A stretch of DNA of 64,000 nt from Collimonas pratensis (GTDB lineage: Bacteria; Pseudomonadota; Gammaproteobacteria; Burkholderiales; Burkholderiaceae_D). The stretch spans positions 2,294,001 through 2,358,000 of the forward strand of contig NZ_CP013234.1 in assembly GCF_001584185.1 (NCBI RefSeq). The letters are read 5' to 3'. The notes beneath the pieces were generated by a model that was not told the DNA's origin, searched no databases, and was given only the letters and a program-made list of their open reading frames with translations. The translations under genes and the position numbers were made by a program. Positions 19,085-28,373 of this stretch are shown piece after piece; position 1 is the first letter of the stretch, and each line of letters opens with the position of its first letter.

Positions 19085-20116
19085 CTATGACTGCTTGACC
19101 AGCTCCACGCGCCGGTTCTTCGCCCGTCCCTGATCGCTGCCATTATCGGCAACGGGCTGATCCGCACCGCGGCCGCTGGCGCTCAGGCGACCTTTATCTA
19201 TGCCCTTGGTCAGCAAGGTTGTCATTACCGCGTCGGCGCGCTGCTGCGAGAGCGCCTTGTTGTGCTGCGCATCGCCGCTGTTGTCGGTATGGCCTTCGAT
19301 CGCCAGCTTGAGGGCGGCATCCTGCTTCAGCAGCTTGGCGATTTCGTCCACTGCGTTCAAGCCATCCGGCTTGAGCTGCGCCTTGTCGTTGTCGAAATTG
19401 ATGTACAGCGCGACATGGCCTTGTGCGTTCAATGCGCTTTGCATGGCGTCCGCCGTCACAAACGCAACCTGCTGTTTCATCGCCTGTTCTTCGATTGCCG
19501 TGATTTGCGTCGATGTGCTGCTGCTGGTGACGGCAATCCAGACATTCCTCTCCGGTGTCCGGATCAGATAGACATCATAGGCGTTGACGTAGTCCTTGAG
19601 GCCAAGCTTGTTGACCACGATATCGCCGACGTCGCCGCCATTTGCAGCGACAAGAATCGGATCGCTCGGCAGCGCCGTATTGACCTTGACGCCGCCCAGC
19701 GCCTTGATGGCGCTCTCGTAATTACGCTGCGCTGCCAGCTGGCTCAGTTGCGCATCCGAATTACGGAAGCGGCGGCTCTCGATACGGCCCTCGACCGCCT
19801 GTAGCTGATCGCCGGCGATGACATAGGCACGGTCGAAAGCCGACTTGTCGCTGAAGCGATCGCCATCGGCCAGTCCTTGCGGCCAATCGAGGTAAGGAAA
19901 AGGTGGCAATACGACGGATGAAAGCGGGATGCTATCGATGTCGAACACAGCTTTGGTCGGCTTGCTCGCCGCTGCCGCGGCAAGCGCCGGAGCCGGTGCA
20001 GCACTGACGGCTGCAGCTGCTTGCGGTTGCGGTGTCTCGCTGTTGCGCTTGCAACCCAGGAGCGGGATCGAAAGACATAAGGTCAGGCCAAGTGCGAGTT
20101 TAAATTTTGGGGACAT
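19085..20116 (-). CDS. OmpA-family peptidoglycan-binding lipoprotein
   Basis: The open frame extends upstream to 20299, but the ATG at 20116 gives a clean lipoprotein signal (MSPKFKLALGLTLCLSIPLLGC, lipobox LLGC at Cys21 or 22) and 343 residues, so I chose it despite a weak ribosome site. An Ala/Pro linker follows. A central domain of unknown type (about 60-200) precedes the OmpA carboxy-terminal domain (about 225-340), which shows IEGHTDNSGDAQHNKALSQQ and ends GRAKNRRVELV, the motif that grips diaminopimelate in peptidoglycan. The protein probably tethers the outer membrane to the wall. It borders the T6SS island, but nothing proves a link. Confidence 0.85.
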   Translation of the reverse strand: MSPKFKLALGLTLCLSIPLLGCKRNSETPQPQAAAAVSAAPAPALAAAAASKPTKAVFDIDSIPLSSVVLPPFPYLDWPQGLADGDRFSDKSAFDRAYVIAGDQLQAVEGRIESRRFRNSDAQLSQLAAQRNYESAIKALGGVKVNTALPSDPILVAANGGDVGDIVVNKLGLKDYVNAYDVYLIRTPERNVWIAVTSSSTSTQITAIEEQAMKQQVAFVTADAMQSALNAQGHVALYINFDNDKAQLKPDGLNAVDEIAKLLKQDAALKLAIEGHTDNSGDAQHNKALSQQRADAVMTTLLTKGIDKGRLSASGRGADQPVADNGSDQGRAKNRRVELVKQS

Positions 20117-20515
20117 GTTCTGGCAGGCGCTAATCATCACAAGGGATAGGAGGCGAATCTGTTCCGGAAAAACAGGGCTGATAGAGAGAATGCCAATATT
20201 GTAAATTGGCAATATTATTGCCAATGCATATATCCTGGAAGCCATGCGAAAAATAAAGGGTATCGCGTCGATACATTCTGAATGAGAGGGCGTGGGCAAT
20301 AAAGCGAAGCTGACCGACGGCTGTGCTCCTCCAGGTCGGCAGTAGACTCCCTCAGCAGTGTTAATTCTTGCAAAATTTATCGATTATCGATATTTGCCGT
20401 TTGGCAATTAAAGCCGCCAGCGGTTATGATTGAATGTGATTTTTATCAACTAGCATTTCAGTACTAAATATTGTTAGAATAATATTTTTTTGGCAGTTCA
20501 ATTCCGGGGGGGCGC
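20117..20515. other. 399-base AT-rich divergent promoter region
   Basis: No gene is supported here. It separates the OmpA-like gene (minus) from vgrG (plus). It holds the palindrome at 20205-20225, and an AT-rich run at 20440-20495 that may carry the vgrG promoter. Confidence 0.55.
20205..20225. promoter_or_regulatory. 21-base perfect palindrome, candidate operator
   Basis: The ten-base arm ATTGGCAATA is followed by a single T and its exact reverse complement. A further half-site, GCCAATATTG, lies just upstream (20192-20201), and TTGGCAAT recurs near 20401. The site is about 90 bases before the OmpA-like start and 290 before vgrG. Confidence 0.45.
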
Positions 20516-22972
20516 ATGAGTAGCTTGCTTCAATCCCTGTCCGCCTTGATCCAGGGCCGGCAGAACAATCGTATTCTTCGGCTGACCTTCCCGCACGACG
20601 ATGCTCCACAGGCCCAGTTGCTGGTCAACAAGCTCGATGCCGTCGAAAGCCTGTCGCGGGATTATGAGTACAGCGTGGAATTACTGTCGGATGACGCCGA
20701 GCTGGCCCTAAAGGATTTGCAAGGAAAACTGTTCTGCGTGGAACTCGTTAGAGCCGACGGCAGCCTGCGCTACTTCACCGGATATTGCTTCGAATTTAGC
20801 CTTTCGCGCACCGACGGGAACATCACTTTCTATCATGCCAAGCTGGCGCCATGGACCCAGTACCTGCGCCTGCGTAAAGATAACCACATCTTCCACGGCA
20901 AGACCCTGCGCGAACAGATCGACAGCATCTGCGCCGATTACGGCACCTTGCCGGACTGGGATTATCGTGTCGGCGGCACTGATCCGATCATGACGGACGC
21001 CATCCAGTTCGATGAGAGCGACCATAACTACGTCCACCGTCGTCTGGAAGCCGCCGGTCTGCTGTACTACTACGAGCACACCGACAAGGGCCATAAACTG
21101 GTCATTACTGATGACTCCACTCAGGCTGCAGCCATCGACGGTGGCGAAGAGATCCGCTTCCAGCGCCGTGGCGGCGCTACTGAAGAAGACGGCATCGGCG
21201 AGTTCTCCCCGGTGCGGCAGATCGTTCCCGGCTCTGTCTCGCTGTCCGGTTTTAACTTCAAGAGCCCGGTGCCGATCAATGCCGGCGTGCCGACGGTGAA
21301 TAAGCAGGGCGATGTATTGGATGTCGAATCCTATGAATATACGGGCGCCTATGGTGTGAAAGGCAGCCAGGATGCGGATCAACTGTCGCGCCTGCACATG
21401 GAAGAGATCGAAGCGGCTGGTAAGCACTTTGACGCAGCAGGGAATAATCGCTATGTACTGCCTGGGCGCTGGTACCGCCTGAGCGGCCACTTCAGTTATA
21501 AAGAGTCGGACAAGAATGAATTCCTGATCATCTCGGTCCATCACATCGCCAGCAATAACTACCTGCAGCAGGCCGACCAGAAGACCGAGTACCGTAACGA
21601 GCTGACCTGCCTGCGCAAGACCATTCCCTGGCGCCCAGGCCGCAGTTTTAATAGCGTCAACACCAAAATTCTCTCGCCGCAGACCGTCACGGTAGTCGGT
21701 CCTTCCGGCCAGGGCAGCGTTCATACCGACGAGTATGGCCGCATCCGTGTCCAGTTCCACTGGGACCGCATCGGCAACAACGATGAGCGCAGCTCGGCCT
21801 GGGTGCGAGTTGCCAGCTCTTGGGCAGGTGGTGAACTAGGTGCCAAATCGATTCCGCGGGTGGGCTCGGAATGCCTGGTCCAATGGCTTGATGGTAATCC
21901 TGACCGTCCTATCGTCACCGGCAGCGTCTATAACCAGAGCAACATGCCGCCGTGGAAGCTGGCAACCCAGCAATCGCTGATGGGTTTCAGGAGCCGTGAG
22001 CTGACGCCTGAAGGCGGCAATCAAGCTGGAGGGCGCAGTAACCACTTGATCCTGGACGATACCAACGAAAAAATCCAGGCACAGCTGAAAAGCGATCATC
22101 AGCAAAGCCAGCTGAGCCTGGGCAGCATTACCCGGATTGAAGATAATGCGGGGCGCAAGGATGCGCGGGGCGAGGGCTGGGAGCTGAGGACAGACGGTCA
22201 TGGCGTGGCGCGTTCTGCCAAGGGGATGCTGATCACCACCGAGGCCAGAAACAACGCGGCTTCGCATATCAAGGATATGGGCGAGACGGTCAGCCGGCTG
22301 ACTGCTGCCCGCGATCAGCACGAGTCCCTGGCGGATGCTGCGCAACAGGCTGGAGCGCAGGACAAGGAGGGAATGCAAGCCGATATCGCAGAAACACTAA
22401 AAGCACAGAATGATGCAATCAAGGGAAGCGGTACAGGCGACGAGGGTGGTTTCCCTGAGCTGTCGGCGCCGCACCTGGTGCTGACCAGCCCCGCGGGCAT
22501 TGAATCCACGACTAGCGGCAGCACCCATATTTCCAGCGGCGAACACACCGCCATCACGAGCGGCAAGAGCCTGTCGATTGCCAGCGGCGACGGTATGTTT
22601 GCCAGCGTTGCAAAAACCTTCCGCCTGATGGTGCAAAAAGCTGGCATGAAGATGGTCGCTGCTGCCGGCGACATCGATGTAAAGGCTTTGTCAGACAGCA
22701 TCAATCTATTGGCAAAACTGAATATCACTCAAACTGCTAATCGCATCACGATCTCCGCCAAAGAGGAGGTGGTCATCAACGGCGGCGGCAGTTACGTCAA
22801 GCACAACGCCGGCGGCATCGAATACGGTACCAATGGCCCGCATGTGGTGCATGCCGCCAGCCGCAGTTGGCCAGGGCCACAAAGCCTGCCGCTCAAGACC
22901 CAGCCGGATATCTGCGTCAGCTGCATGCAGGAGGCCAATCAACAGGCCTCTACGCTGACCAAGCGTCTCTGA
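20516..22972 (+). CDS. vgrG: T6SS spike protein VgrG (TssI)
   Basis: The 818-residue protein has the family's three parts: a gp27-like base (about 1-380, with FTGYCFEFSLSRTDGNITFY), a gp5-like OB and needle region (about 390-480, with GSVHTDEYGRIRVQFHWDR and SSAWVRVASSWAG), and a long DUF2345 carboxy-terminal extension (about 640-800). VgrG forms the trimeric tip of the T6SS tube and carries effectors. No T6SS sheath, baseplate or ATPase genes lie in the window, so this is an orphan vgrG that must use an apparatus encoded elsewhere. It starts a run of same-strand genes with gaps of 11 and 20 bases to the next two. Confidence 0.95.
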   Translation: MSSLLQSLSALIQGRQNNRILRLTFPHDDAPQAQLLVNKLDAVESLSRDYEYSVELLSDDAELALKDLQGKLFCVELVRADGSLRYFTGYCFEFSLSRTDGNITFYHAKLAPWTQYLRLRKDNHIFHGKTLREQIDSICADYGTLPDWDYRVGGTDPIMTDAIQFDESDHNYVHRRLEAAGLLYYYEHTDKGHKLVITDDSTQAAAIDGGEEIRFQRRGGATEEDGIGEFSPVRQIVPGSVSLSGFNFKSPVPINAGVPTVNKQGDVLDVESYEYTGAYGVKGSQDADQLSRLHMEEIEAAGKHFDAAGNNRYVLPGRWYRLSGHFSYKESDKNEFLIISVHHIASNNYLQQADQKTEYRNELTCLRKTIPWRPGRSFNSVNTKILSPQTVTVVGPSGQGSVHTDEYGRIRVQFHWDRIGNNDERSSAWVRVASSWAGGELGAKSIPRVGSECLVQWLDGNPDRPIVTGSVYNQSNMPPWKLATQQSLMGFRSRELTPEGGNQAGGRSNHLILDDTNEKIQAQLKSDHQQSQLSLGSITRIEDNAGRKDARGEGWELRTDGHGVARSAKGMLITTEARNNAASHIKDMGETVSRLTAARDQHESLADAAQQAGAQDKEGMQADIAETLKAQNDAIKGSGTGDEGGFPELSAPHLVLTSPAGIESTTSGSTHISSGEHTAITSGKSLSIASGDGMFASVAKTFRLMVQKAGMKMVAAAGDIDVKALSDSINLLAKLNITQTANRITISAKEEVVINGGGSYVKHNAGGIEYGTNGPHVVHAASRSWPGPQSLPLKTQPDICVSCMQEANQQASTLTKRL

Positions 22973-22983
22973 ATGGTTATCCC

Positions 22984-24048
22984 ATGAGCGCTCCCCCATC
23001 CTATGCAACTCTTGATTCGGCAGAATTTGCCCTGCCGCATGATCCGCAGCAGTTTCTGGGTGAAGCCGCGCACGCGATAAGCCACGATTTGCGTATCCTG
23101 CTGCAACCGCTGCGAGCAACCTCATGCTATGCACTGGTCAACGCCGGTCAATGCAAGCCAGGCAGCATCGCCAAACTGATTGCGGAGCACGAAATTGACG
23201 CCGAGCCCTTGTTCGCACATACCGCGGATGATGCTCACGTCGATCAGGGACCATGGCTATTACGCTTGCCGGAGCGTTCCTCGGACGCCTTGTTGCTGCG
23301 CCTGGCCAACGATGTCGGCACTAGCCAGGCGCTAAGCGTGATCGCCAGTCCGCTGCGCAATCACGTGCTGTGCGGCCATTTGCGCAGCTGGTTCAACGGC
23401 TTGCTGGAAGATAAGTCGCAAGTCCTGATGCGTTATTTCGATCCGCGCATTGGCCTGGACATGGTGCAATGCTGGCCGCGGCCGGTGCGCCAGCAATTCT
23501 TGAGCGCTATGCAATGGTGGGTAAGTTGGGACCATCTGTTCACGCCACGGATCCTGCACGGGATTGCACAACCGCAGCCGGCTGAGTTAAGCGAGCCGCT
23601 CGCAATCAATACAGAGCTGCAGTTGGCCCTCGATCGATTGAACCATGCCGAACGGCTGCAGGCGCTGATCCTGAAAGAAGATACCGATCCCGGCGAGCTC
23701 GACCACATAGCACAGCCCTTGTTGCGCGTGATCGCTCATATGCAACTGCAGCGGGCTGCAGAGATGGATTTGAACGCGTGGAGCTACCAGCGTTTGCTGG
23801 TAGCGCTTGGCTTGCGGATGCACCCGCAAGCTTGCGATGAGCCGCGGCTGAATGCCTTGCTGCGGACCTGCGCGGCTGAAAAAGAATCGATTGCTGCCGC
23901 TATCGGGCGTATGCCCGCGGCTTATTGGGAGGAGCTGCAGGCTGCTGCGCCGCGCAGCCTGGCGCTCCTCTCTGAAAACATACTGGCCCCGTTACGCGAG
24001 CGCCGTGCTGGAAATCCATCCAGCCATGCGCTGGCGTCATTGGCTTAA
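22984..24048 (+). CDS. DUF4123 T6SS adaptor / effector chaperone
   Basis: The ATG at 22984, eleven bases after the vgrG stop, gives 354 residues. The longer frame from 22867 would run deep into vgrG. The central region (LRLPERSSDALLLRLANDVG, then LRSWFNGLLEDKSQVLMRYF) matches the DUF4123 pattern of adaptors that load a specific effector onto its VgrG. The carboxy-terminal third is helical and may recognise the cargo. Placement between vgrG and the phosphoesterase gene marks the latter as the probable cargo. Confidence 0.85.
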   Translation: MSAPPSYATLDSAEFALPHDPQQFLGEAAHAISHDLRILLQPLRATSCYALVNAGQCKPGSIAKLIAEHEIDAEPLFAHTADDAHVDQGPWLLRLPERSSDALLLRLANDVGTSQALSVIASPLRNHVLCGHLRSWFNGLLEDKSQVLMRYFDPRIGLDMVQCWPRPVRQQFLSAMQWWVSWDHLFTPRILHGIAQPQPAELSEPLAINTELQLALDRLNHAERLQALILKEDTDPGELDHIAQPLLRVIAHMQLQRAAEMDLNAWSYQRLLVALGLRMHPQACDEPRLNALLRTCAAEKESIAAAIGRMPAAYWEELQAAAPRSLALLSENILAPLRERRAGNPSSHALASLA

Positions 24049-24068
24049 CACTTTTATCCGGACTCCTC

Positions 24069-27000
24069 ATGGCAGATATATCTTCAAGCGTCGCCAATGC
24101 CTCCAGCGGCAAAAACCAAGCCCCCGGCGTGACCGAGTGCGAAAAAGATCCGCCTATCAGTGCCGTCATTCTATACCCTAGCCTCGGTACGCCATTGATC
24201 CTGGCGCCCGGGCAAACCAAATGCAGCATATTCCTGGGCGCCGCAGCTGAAGCGCGCACGCATTTCACCATCGACGAAAAGACCAAGCAGGCGCACACCA
24301 TCCATTGCGCGGTCGACCGCCATCTGCGCCTGTATGACATCAAGAAGAAGGGTACAAAGACCGATACCACTCAAGGCACGTTGTTTGGCGACGGCAAGTC
24401 CTTTACCAAGGCCAAAGCCGCCATCCACGGCTGGCTGGTCGGAGATTTCGCCGCTGGCGCTCTGATCAAGAACCGCCACGGCCAGCCGTTCGCCACGATA
24501 TCGACTCAGGCGGCCGAGGTATATCGCGGACTGGCCAACGTCTACGAAATCGAAATTGATCTTACGCAAGCGCCGTTTGCCGAAATCGGCACCGCGGCTT
24601 TCAAGACGTTTGCCTGGATGGTGGAAATCGATGCGGAGCATGCACGTCATCAAGAGTATCAGGGCGTCACCCATGTGGAAGGGCAGGACATGTACATCCA
24701 CGATTTCCTGCACAACTCCAAGAATGCCGCCGCCAATCATTTTTCGAAGCCGTATGAATTCAATCTAGACCATCTGCAGGCCACCGGCCTACCGGCGCAG
24801 AGAGCGGAGCGGCTGATGAGCTGGCATCCGGTAATTCGTAGCGAGAAAAAGGCACTCAATATAGGGCACCTGTCGGATGTGCACGTAAATGTACGCCACA
24901 ATGCGTTGGCGCAATCCCCGGCGCGCGTGATTGAAGACGATGCCGCTGGCTCATTGGCAGACAAGGTGGGTGGCAAGGTCTGTAACAGTTTCATGGCCCT
25001 AAAGGATTTGTTCGAACAGTTTGGCAAGGGCGAAAACCGTGCCGATGCCATTTTCCTGACCGGCGACCTGATTGACTTCAACCGTAATATCGATCCGGAC
25101 AAGGTCGGCGCATCGATCGGCGAGCAATGGAAGAATTTCAACGTGCTCGGCAAACTCGACGACAAAAGCCTGTACAAGCGCGGCATGGACGATATGCTGA
25201 TGTACAGCCTGGTGCGGCACTCTTACCGGGAATTGAAACTTCCGGTTTTCATGACAACTGGTAATCATGAGGCGTATGACGTGCCATATGGCGTCAGCCC
25301 GCGCGCCGACTCTAGTCTGAGCACCTGGGCCAACAAGATGGGGCGGCTTGAAGGAATGGCAGACGGCATGTCACCGGTGATGCCTACGATTAAGCGGGAT
25401 GGATGGTGGTTTAGAAGCGCTCCGAGGGAAGAGCAGATCGCTGACTTGCGCAAGGATGTCGAGGCCGCCAGCGAGTGGATATCCGGCAAGGCCAACGAAG
25501 GGATCGCCGCCGACCACAACATGACCATTTATGAGGCGACACTGGCCTACGGTCCGACCTATGGACAGATTTACACGGCCAGGAATTTTCACGCGGACAA
25601 TTTTGACTGGTTCAGCGCTTTGTTCACGCCGCTGTCAGATTTTGTCATCCCTTACGGCGCCAAGCCGGATGACCCGACGGGCAAAGATACAAGACAGATA
25701 CTGTGCGGTCTGGAGTGGGGAAACGGCGAGGTCTACATCAACCTCAGCCTGGACAAAGTGAAAGGGATGGCTGGTGATAGGGTGTGGCGCCAAAGCAGCA
25801 GCCCTGATGCGCAAGGCAATACAGTATTGCCGCGCGCCACCCATTCGATCAATGATCAGCAGAAGCTGATCCTGAATTCTGCCGGACTATACAAGCAGCA
25901 CTCCAACGCAAAGCTGCTGGTAGCAACGCACTTCACTATCATCAACTACAACAAGTCGCCGCTGAATGCCAAACTCAGCATCACGCCATTTGACCGAGTG
26001 CAGTCGGAGGGCGAGGTCCGTGTCGTAGATACGCCAGCCTTCAACGACGCCAACTTCGGGACTTGCGAGAAGAATCTGAAATGGTATTTCGATACCTTTA
26101 TCTTTGTGGATGATACGCGGCGTGTCAATCACCACTTGTCTGGCCACAGTCACCGTTCCGGCTTGTATCGGCCGACGCCGGAAGACCGCCCCAACATGCT
26201 CAGGAGAGCTAATATTGCGAATGCGCGTGATCCTGGTCTGCACGGCGAGCAAAAAAGCTCTGATGACTGTACTAATTTCATCGTTAGCAGCTGTGGCGGA
26301 CCGATCGGTGTGCAGAATCTGTATGGGGAACTCAATGGGTGGACCTTGCGTCCACCCAGCGGTACGTTGCTCGACGCTCAAAGTGGGCTGGTTAAGCAAG
26401 TCAAGACCAGTGATCCCAAAAAGAACACGCAGCCGCGTTTGTGTGTTGCGCTCGATTATCTTGCGGTCATGAGCCGAGACGATGACTCTATAACCGCCCC
26501 ATTGGATTTCATGTGCGCTTCCTTCAAGCTAGGGCAAGCGAGTTTTGCCAGCGACGTTGATGTCACTCTTAGTGATCAAATGGCGGGATTAGCGTGTATT
26601 GCTGGAATAAATATATGGGTGTTTGTAGGAGGACGAGATGAGGAAACCGGTGATGCGATAAAAACTTGGCGCCGGCTTACGCCGTCTTTGTCGAGCGGAT
26701 CAAAGCCATTATTTGGATCTTCCAATGGCAGTAAAAAGCGCCTGACGTTTAGCGCATCGGATATGAATACACTTGATAGTGCATTCCGGACCAACGGTGG
26801 GATGAAAATAGCACAAGCATTTTGTGAAGTTCAGTTGAAGAAGCCGAGCATCGCCGCTGGTCAGCCGAATTGGGGGGCGGATATGAATTGCAGCGATTCG
26901 TGGGTATTTCCTCTGGATATTCAATTTAGAATGACGCAGATGGGGACGATACCACTTATTGGCAGGCCCGCGGGGGAACGTGGTGAAGTGCCGGACTGGG

Positions 27001-27074
27001 GGTGGTTGTTTAAAAATTACCAAAGTGGTCCAGGAAATAGGTATCCGGACCCACAAAAAATTATTAAAGGTTGA
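24069..27074 (+). CDS. Calcineurin-like metallophosphoesterase, candidate T6SS effector
   Basis: The 1001-residue protein carries the full dinuclear-metal motif set of calcineurin-like phosphoesterases: Asp270-x-His272 (LSDVHVN), Gly332-Asp333 (TGDLIDFN), Asn399-His400-Glu401 (TTGNHEAYD) and Gly692-His693-Ser-His695 (LSGHSHRSG). The motifs are spread over about 430 residues, which implies large insertions. A 260-residue amino-terminal region and a 280-residue carboxy-terminal region have no domain I recognise. There is no signal peptide or membrane helix, as expected for T6SS cargo. Position after vgrG and a DUF4123 adaptor, and before exported proteins and a PAAR gene, argues for an effector. 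The substrate (nucleic acid, nucleotide or phospholipid) cannot be told. The last 500 bases are notably AT-richer than the rest. Confidence 0.82.
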   Translation: MADISSSVANASSGKNQAPGVTECEKDPPISAVILYPSLGTPLILAPGQTKCSIFLGAAAEARTHFTIDEKTKQAHTIHCAVDRHLRLYDIKKKGTKTDTTQGTLFGDGKSFTKAKAAIHGWLVGDFAAGALIKNRHGQPFATISTQAAEVYRGLANVYEIEIDLTQAPFAEIGTAAFKTFAWMVEIDAEHARHQEYQGVTHVEGQDMYIHDFLHNSKNAAANHFSKPYEFNLDHLQATGLPAQRAERLMSWHPVIRSEKKALNIGHLSDVHVNVRHNALAQSPARVIEDDAAGSLADKVGGKVCNSFMALKDLFEQFGKGENRADAIFLTGDLIDFNRNIDPDKVGASIGEQWKNFNVLGKLDDKSLYKRGMDDMLMYSLVRHSYRELKLPVFMTTGNHEAYDVPYGVSPRADSSLSTWANKMGRLEGMADGMSPVMPTIKRDGWWFRSAPREEQIADLRKDVEAASEWISGKANEGIAADHNMTIYEATLAYGPTYGQIYTARNFHADNFDWFSALFTPLSDFVIPYGAKPDDPTGKDTRQILCGLEWGNGEVYINLSLDKVKGMAGDRVWRQSSSPDAQGNTVLPRATHSINDQQKLILNSAGLYKQHSNAKLLVATHFTIINYNKSPLNAKLSITPFDRVQSEGEVRVVDTPAFNDANFGTCEKNLKWYFDTFIFVDDTRRVNHHLSGHSHRSGLYRPTPEDRPNMLRRANIANARDPGLHGEQKSSDDCTNFIVSSCGGPIGVQNLYGELNGWTLRPPSGTLLDAQSGLVKQVKTSDPKKNTQPRLCVALDYLAVMSRDDDSITAPLDFMCASFKLGQASFASDVDVTLSDQMAGLACIAGINIWVFVGGRDEETGDAIKTWRRLTPSLSSGSKPLFGSSNGSKKRLTFSASDMNTLDSAFRTNGGMKIAQAFCEVQLKKPSIAAGQPNWGADMNCSDSWVFPLDIQFRMTQMGTIPLIGRPAGERGEVPDWGWLFKNYQSGPGNRYPDPQKIIKG

Positions 27075-27076
27075 AC

Positions 27077-28324
27077 ATGAAAATAATAACTTCACGGCGA
27101 AAATTTTTATGCCGTGTTGGCGTTTTTGCTTTTAGTCTAACCAACATAACAGGATGTGATGCCATGAGCAGCAAAAAACCAATTGGCGAATTTGGAAAAA
27201 CATTTGACTATCTGCAAAATCCCGAGCTTCGTCAGAAGGAAAATGGCGACGCTCTGATAACGATAAACAATGCGTTATTTGGTAGTGCCGAATTTCATGC
27301 TTTGACATGGCGTAATATTCGTTTTGTTGATTGCGATTTTGCAAGTTCGTACGCCATTAAATTGAAAGGCAGCGAAGATCTTCAATTTGAAGGCTGTCGC
27401 TTTGCCGGTGTGCTGGGATTCGGGAAAATGACCCGGGTTCAGTTTGCCAAATGTGCGGGCGTCGGAAAGCTGAATATGATCGGCGATGCAGGTAGCACGA
27501 AAGTACGTTTTGAAGATTGTAAATTTCAAGGTGAGAACGCTGATCAAAACCATTTTGGCGCATTAGGGACTGAAGGAGAAACGGAGTTCACGCGTTGCCA
27601 GTTTAAGTACATGACTATTTATGGCGACACCAAGCTGACGATTCGAGACTGTGAGTTTGAAAATGTTGATTGCCCTATAGATGAAGCAACTGGCGGTTCC
27701 GAGGTGCTCATAGAGAATTCAAAATTGAAGGGGAATTTTGATATGCGTCCTTCTACTTTTTTGTCTCTCACGATTCGACAGACCTTTATCAATAATATTG
27801 ATCTGTCCGACGCCACGGTCAAGGGTGATGTGTTGATGGAAGCGTTGGACGCTGGATACGTCAATGCCCTCTTCAGATCCGCTGCAAGTTTGACCATACG
27901 AAACAGTCAGATCAAAGGGAATGGACGCGACGTATTTCAGACTTCACCGGCTAAGATCGTACGTATAGATATTGACAATGTCACGTTTGGTAAAAGCGAC
28001 GAAGGAGTGTTTGTTGGCGGAGGTTTTTCCAGCAAAAAGGAAATAGCGCGAGTTAACCAATATCTGCGCTTTCGCAACTGCACGATTCCCGTGCTGGCTT
28101 CGAACCACATCAACACGGCAAATTTGATTCTGGATACTTGCTCTATCCAGCAGGCTAACTTCAAGGAAAGCCGCATTAGCAAACTGGACATCAAGAACAC
28201 CAAGATCATCGAAAAGCTCGATTTCACGAATACCCAAGTCGAAGCACAGGATTTGACAACGCTGGCTCCATCTAAAGGCCGTGTCGAAAAATTGGACGGC
28301 TCAAATGTAAAGCTGCCGGGTTAA
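27077..28324 (+). CDS. Lipoprotein with beta-helix-like repeats, candidate immunity protein
   Basis: The ATG at 27077, six bases after AAAGG, gives 415 residues. The amino terminus MKIITSRRKFLCRVGVFAFS resembles a Tat or Sec lipoprotein signal, and NITGC is an acceptable lipobox. The rest is a run of imperfect repeats of about 20-25 residues (for example IRFVDCDFASSYAIKLKGSE, LQFEGCRFAGV, VRFEDCKFQGE, LTIRDCEFENV), typical of right-handed beta-helix or pentapeptide-like solenoids. Base composition is much lower in GC than its neighbours (22 of 60 bases in 27301-27360). Its position three bases after the effector stop, and its export to the periplasm, suggest it protects against the phosphoesterase. 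That role is inferred. Confidence 0.75.
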   Translation: MKIITSRRKFLCRVGVFAFSLTNITGCDAMSSKKPIGEFGKTFDYLQNPELRQKENGDALITINNALFGSAEFHALTWRNIRFVDCDFASSYAIKLKGSEDLQFEGCRFAGVLGFGKMTRVQFAKCAGVGKLNMIGDAGSTKVRFEDCKFQGENADQNHFGALGTEGETEFTRCQFKYMTIYGDTKLTIRDCEFENVDCPIDEATGGSEVLIENSKLKGNFDMRPSTFLSLTIRQTFINNIDLSDATVKGDVLMEALDAGYVNALFRSAASLTIRNSQIKGNGRDVFQTSPAKIVRIDIDNVTFGKSDEGVFVGGGFSSKKEIARVNQYLRFRNCTIPVLASNHINTANLILDTCSIQQANFKESRISKLDIKNTKIIEKLDFTNTQVEAQDLTTLAPSKGRVEKLDGSNVKLPG

Positions 28325-28373
28325 GGCGAATGGCCGACTGGCTCCGCGTTTTTTTTTAGATTGGAATAATACG

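Noticed and set aside
20117..20299. Upstream extension of the OmpA-like gene
   Set aside because: It would hide the lipoprotein signal 60 residues inside the protein.
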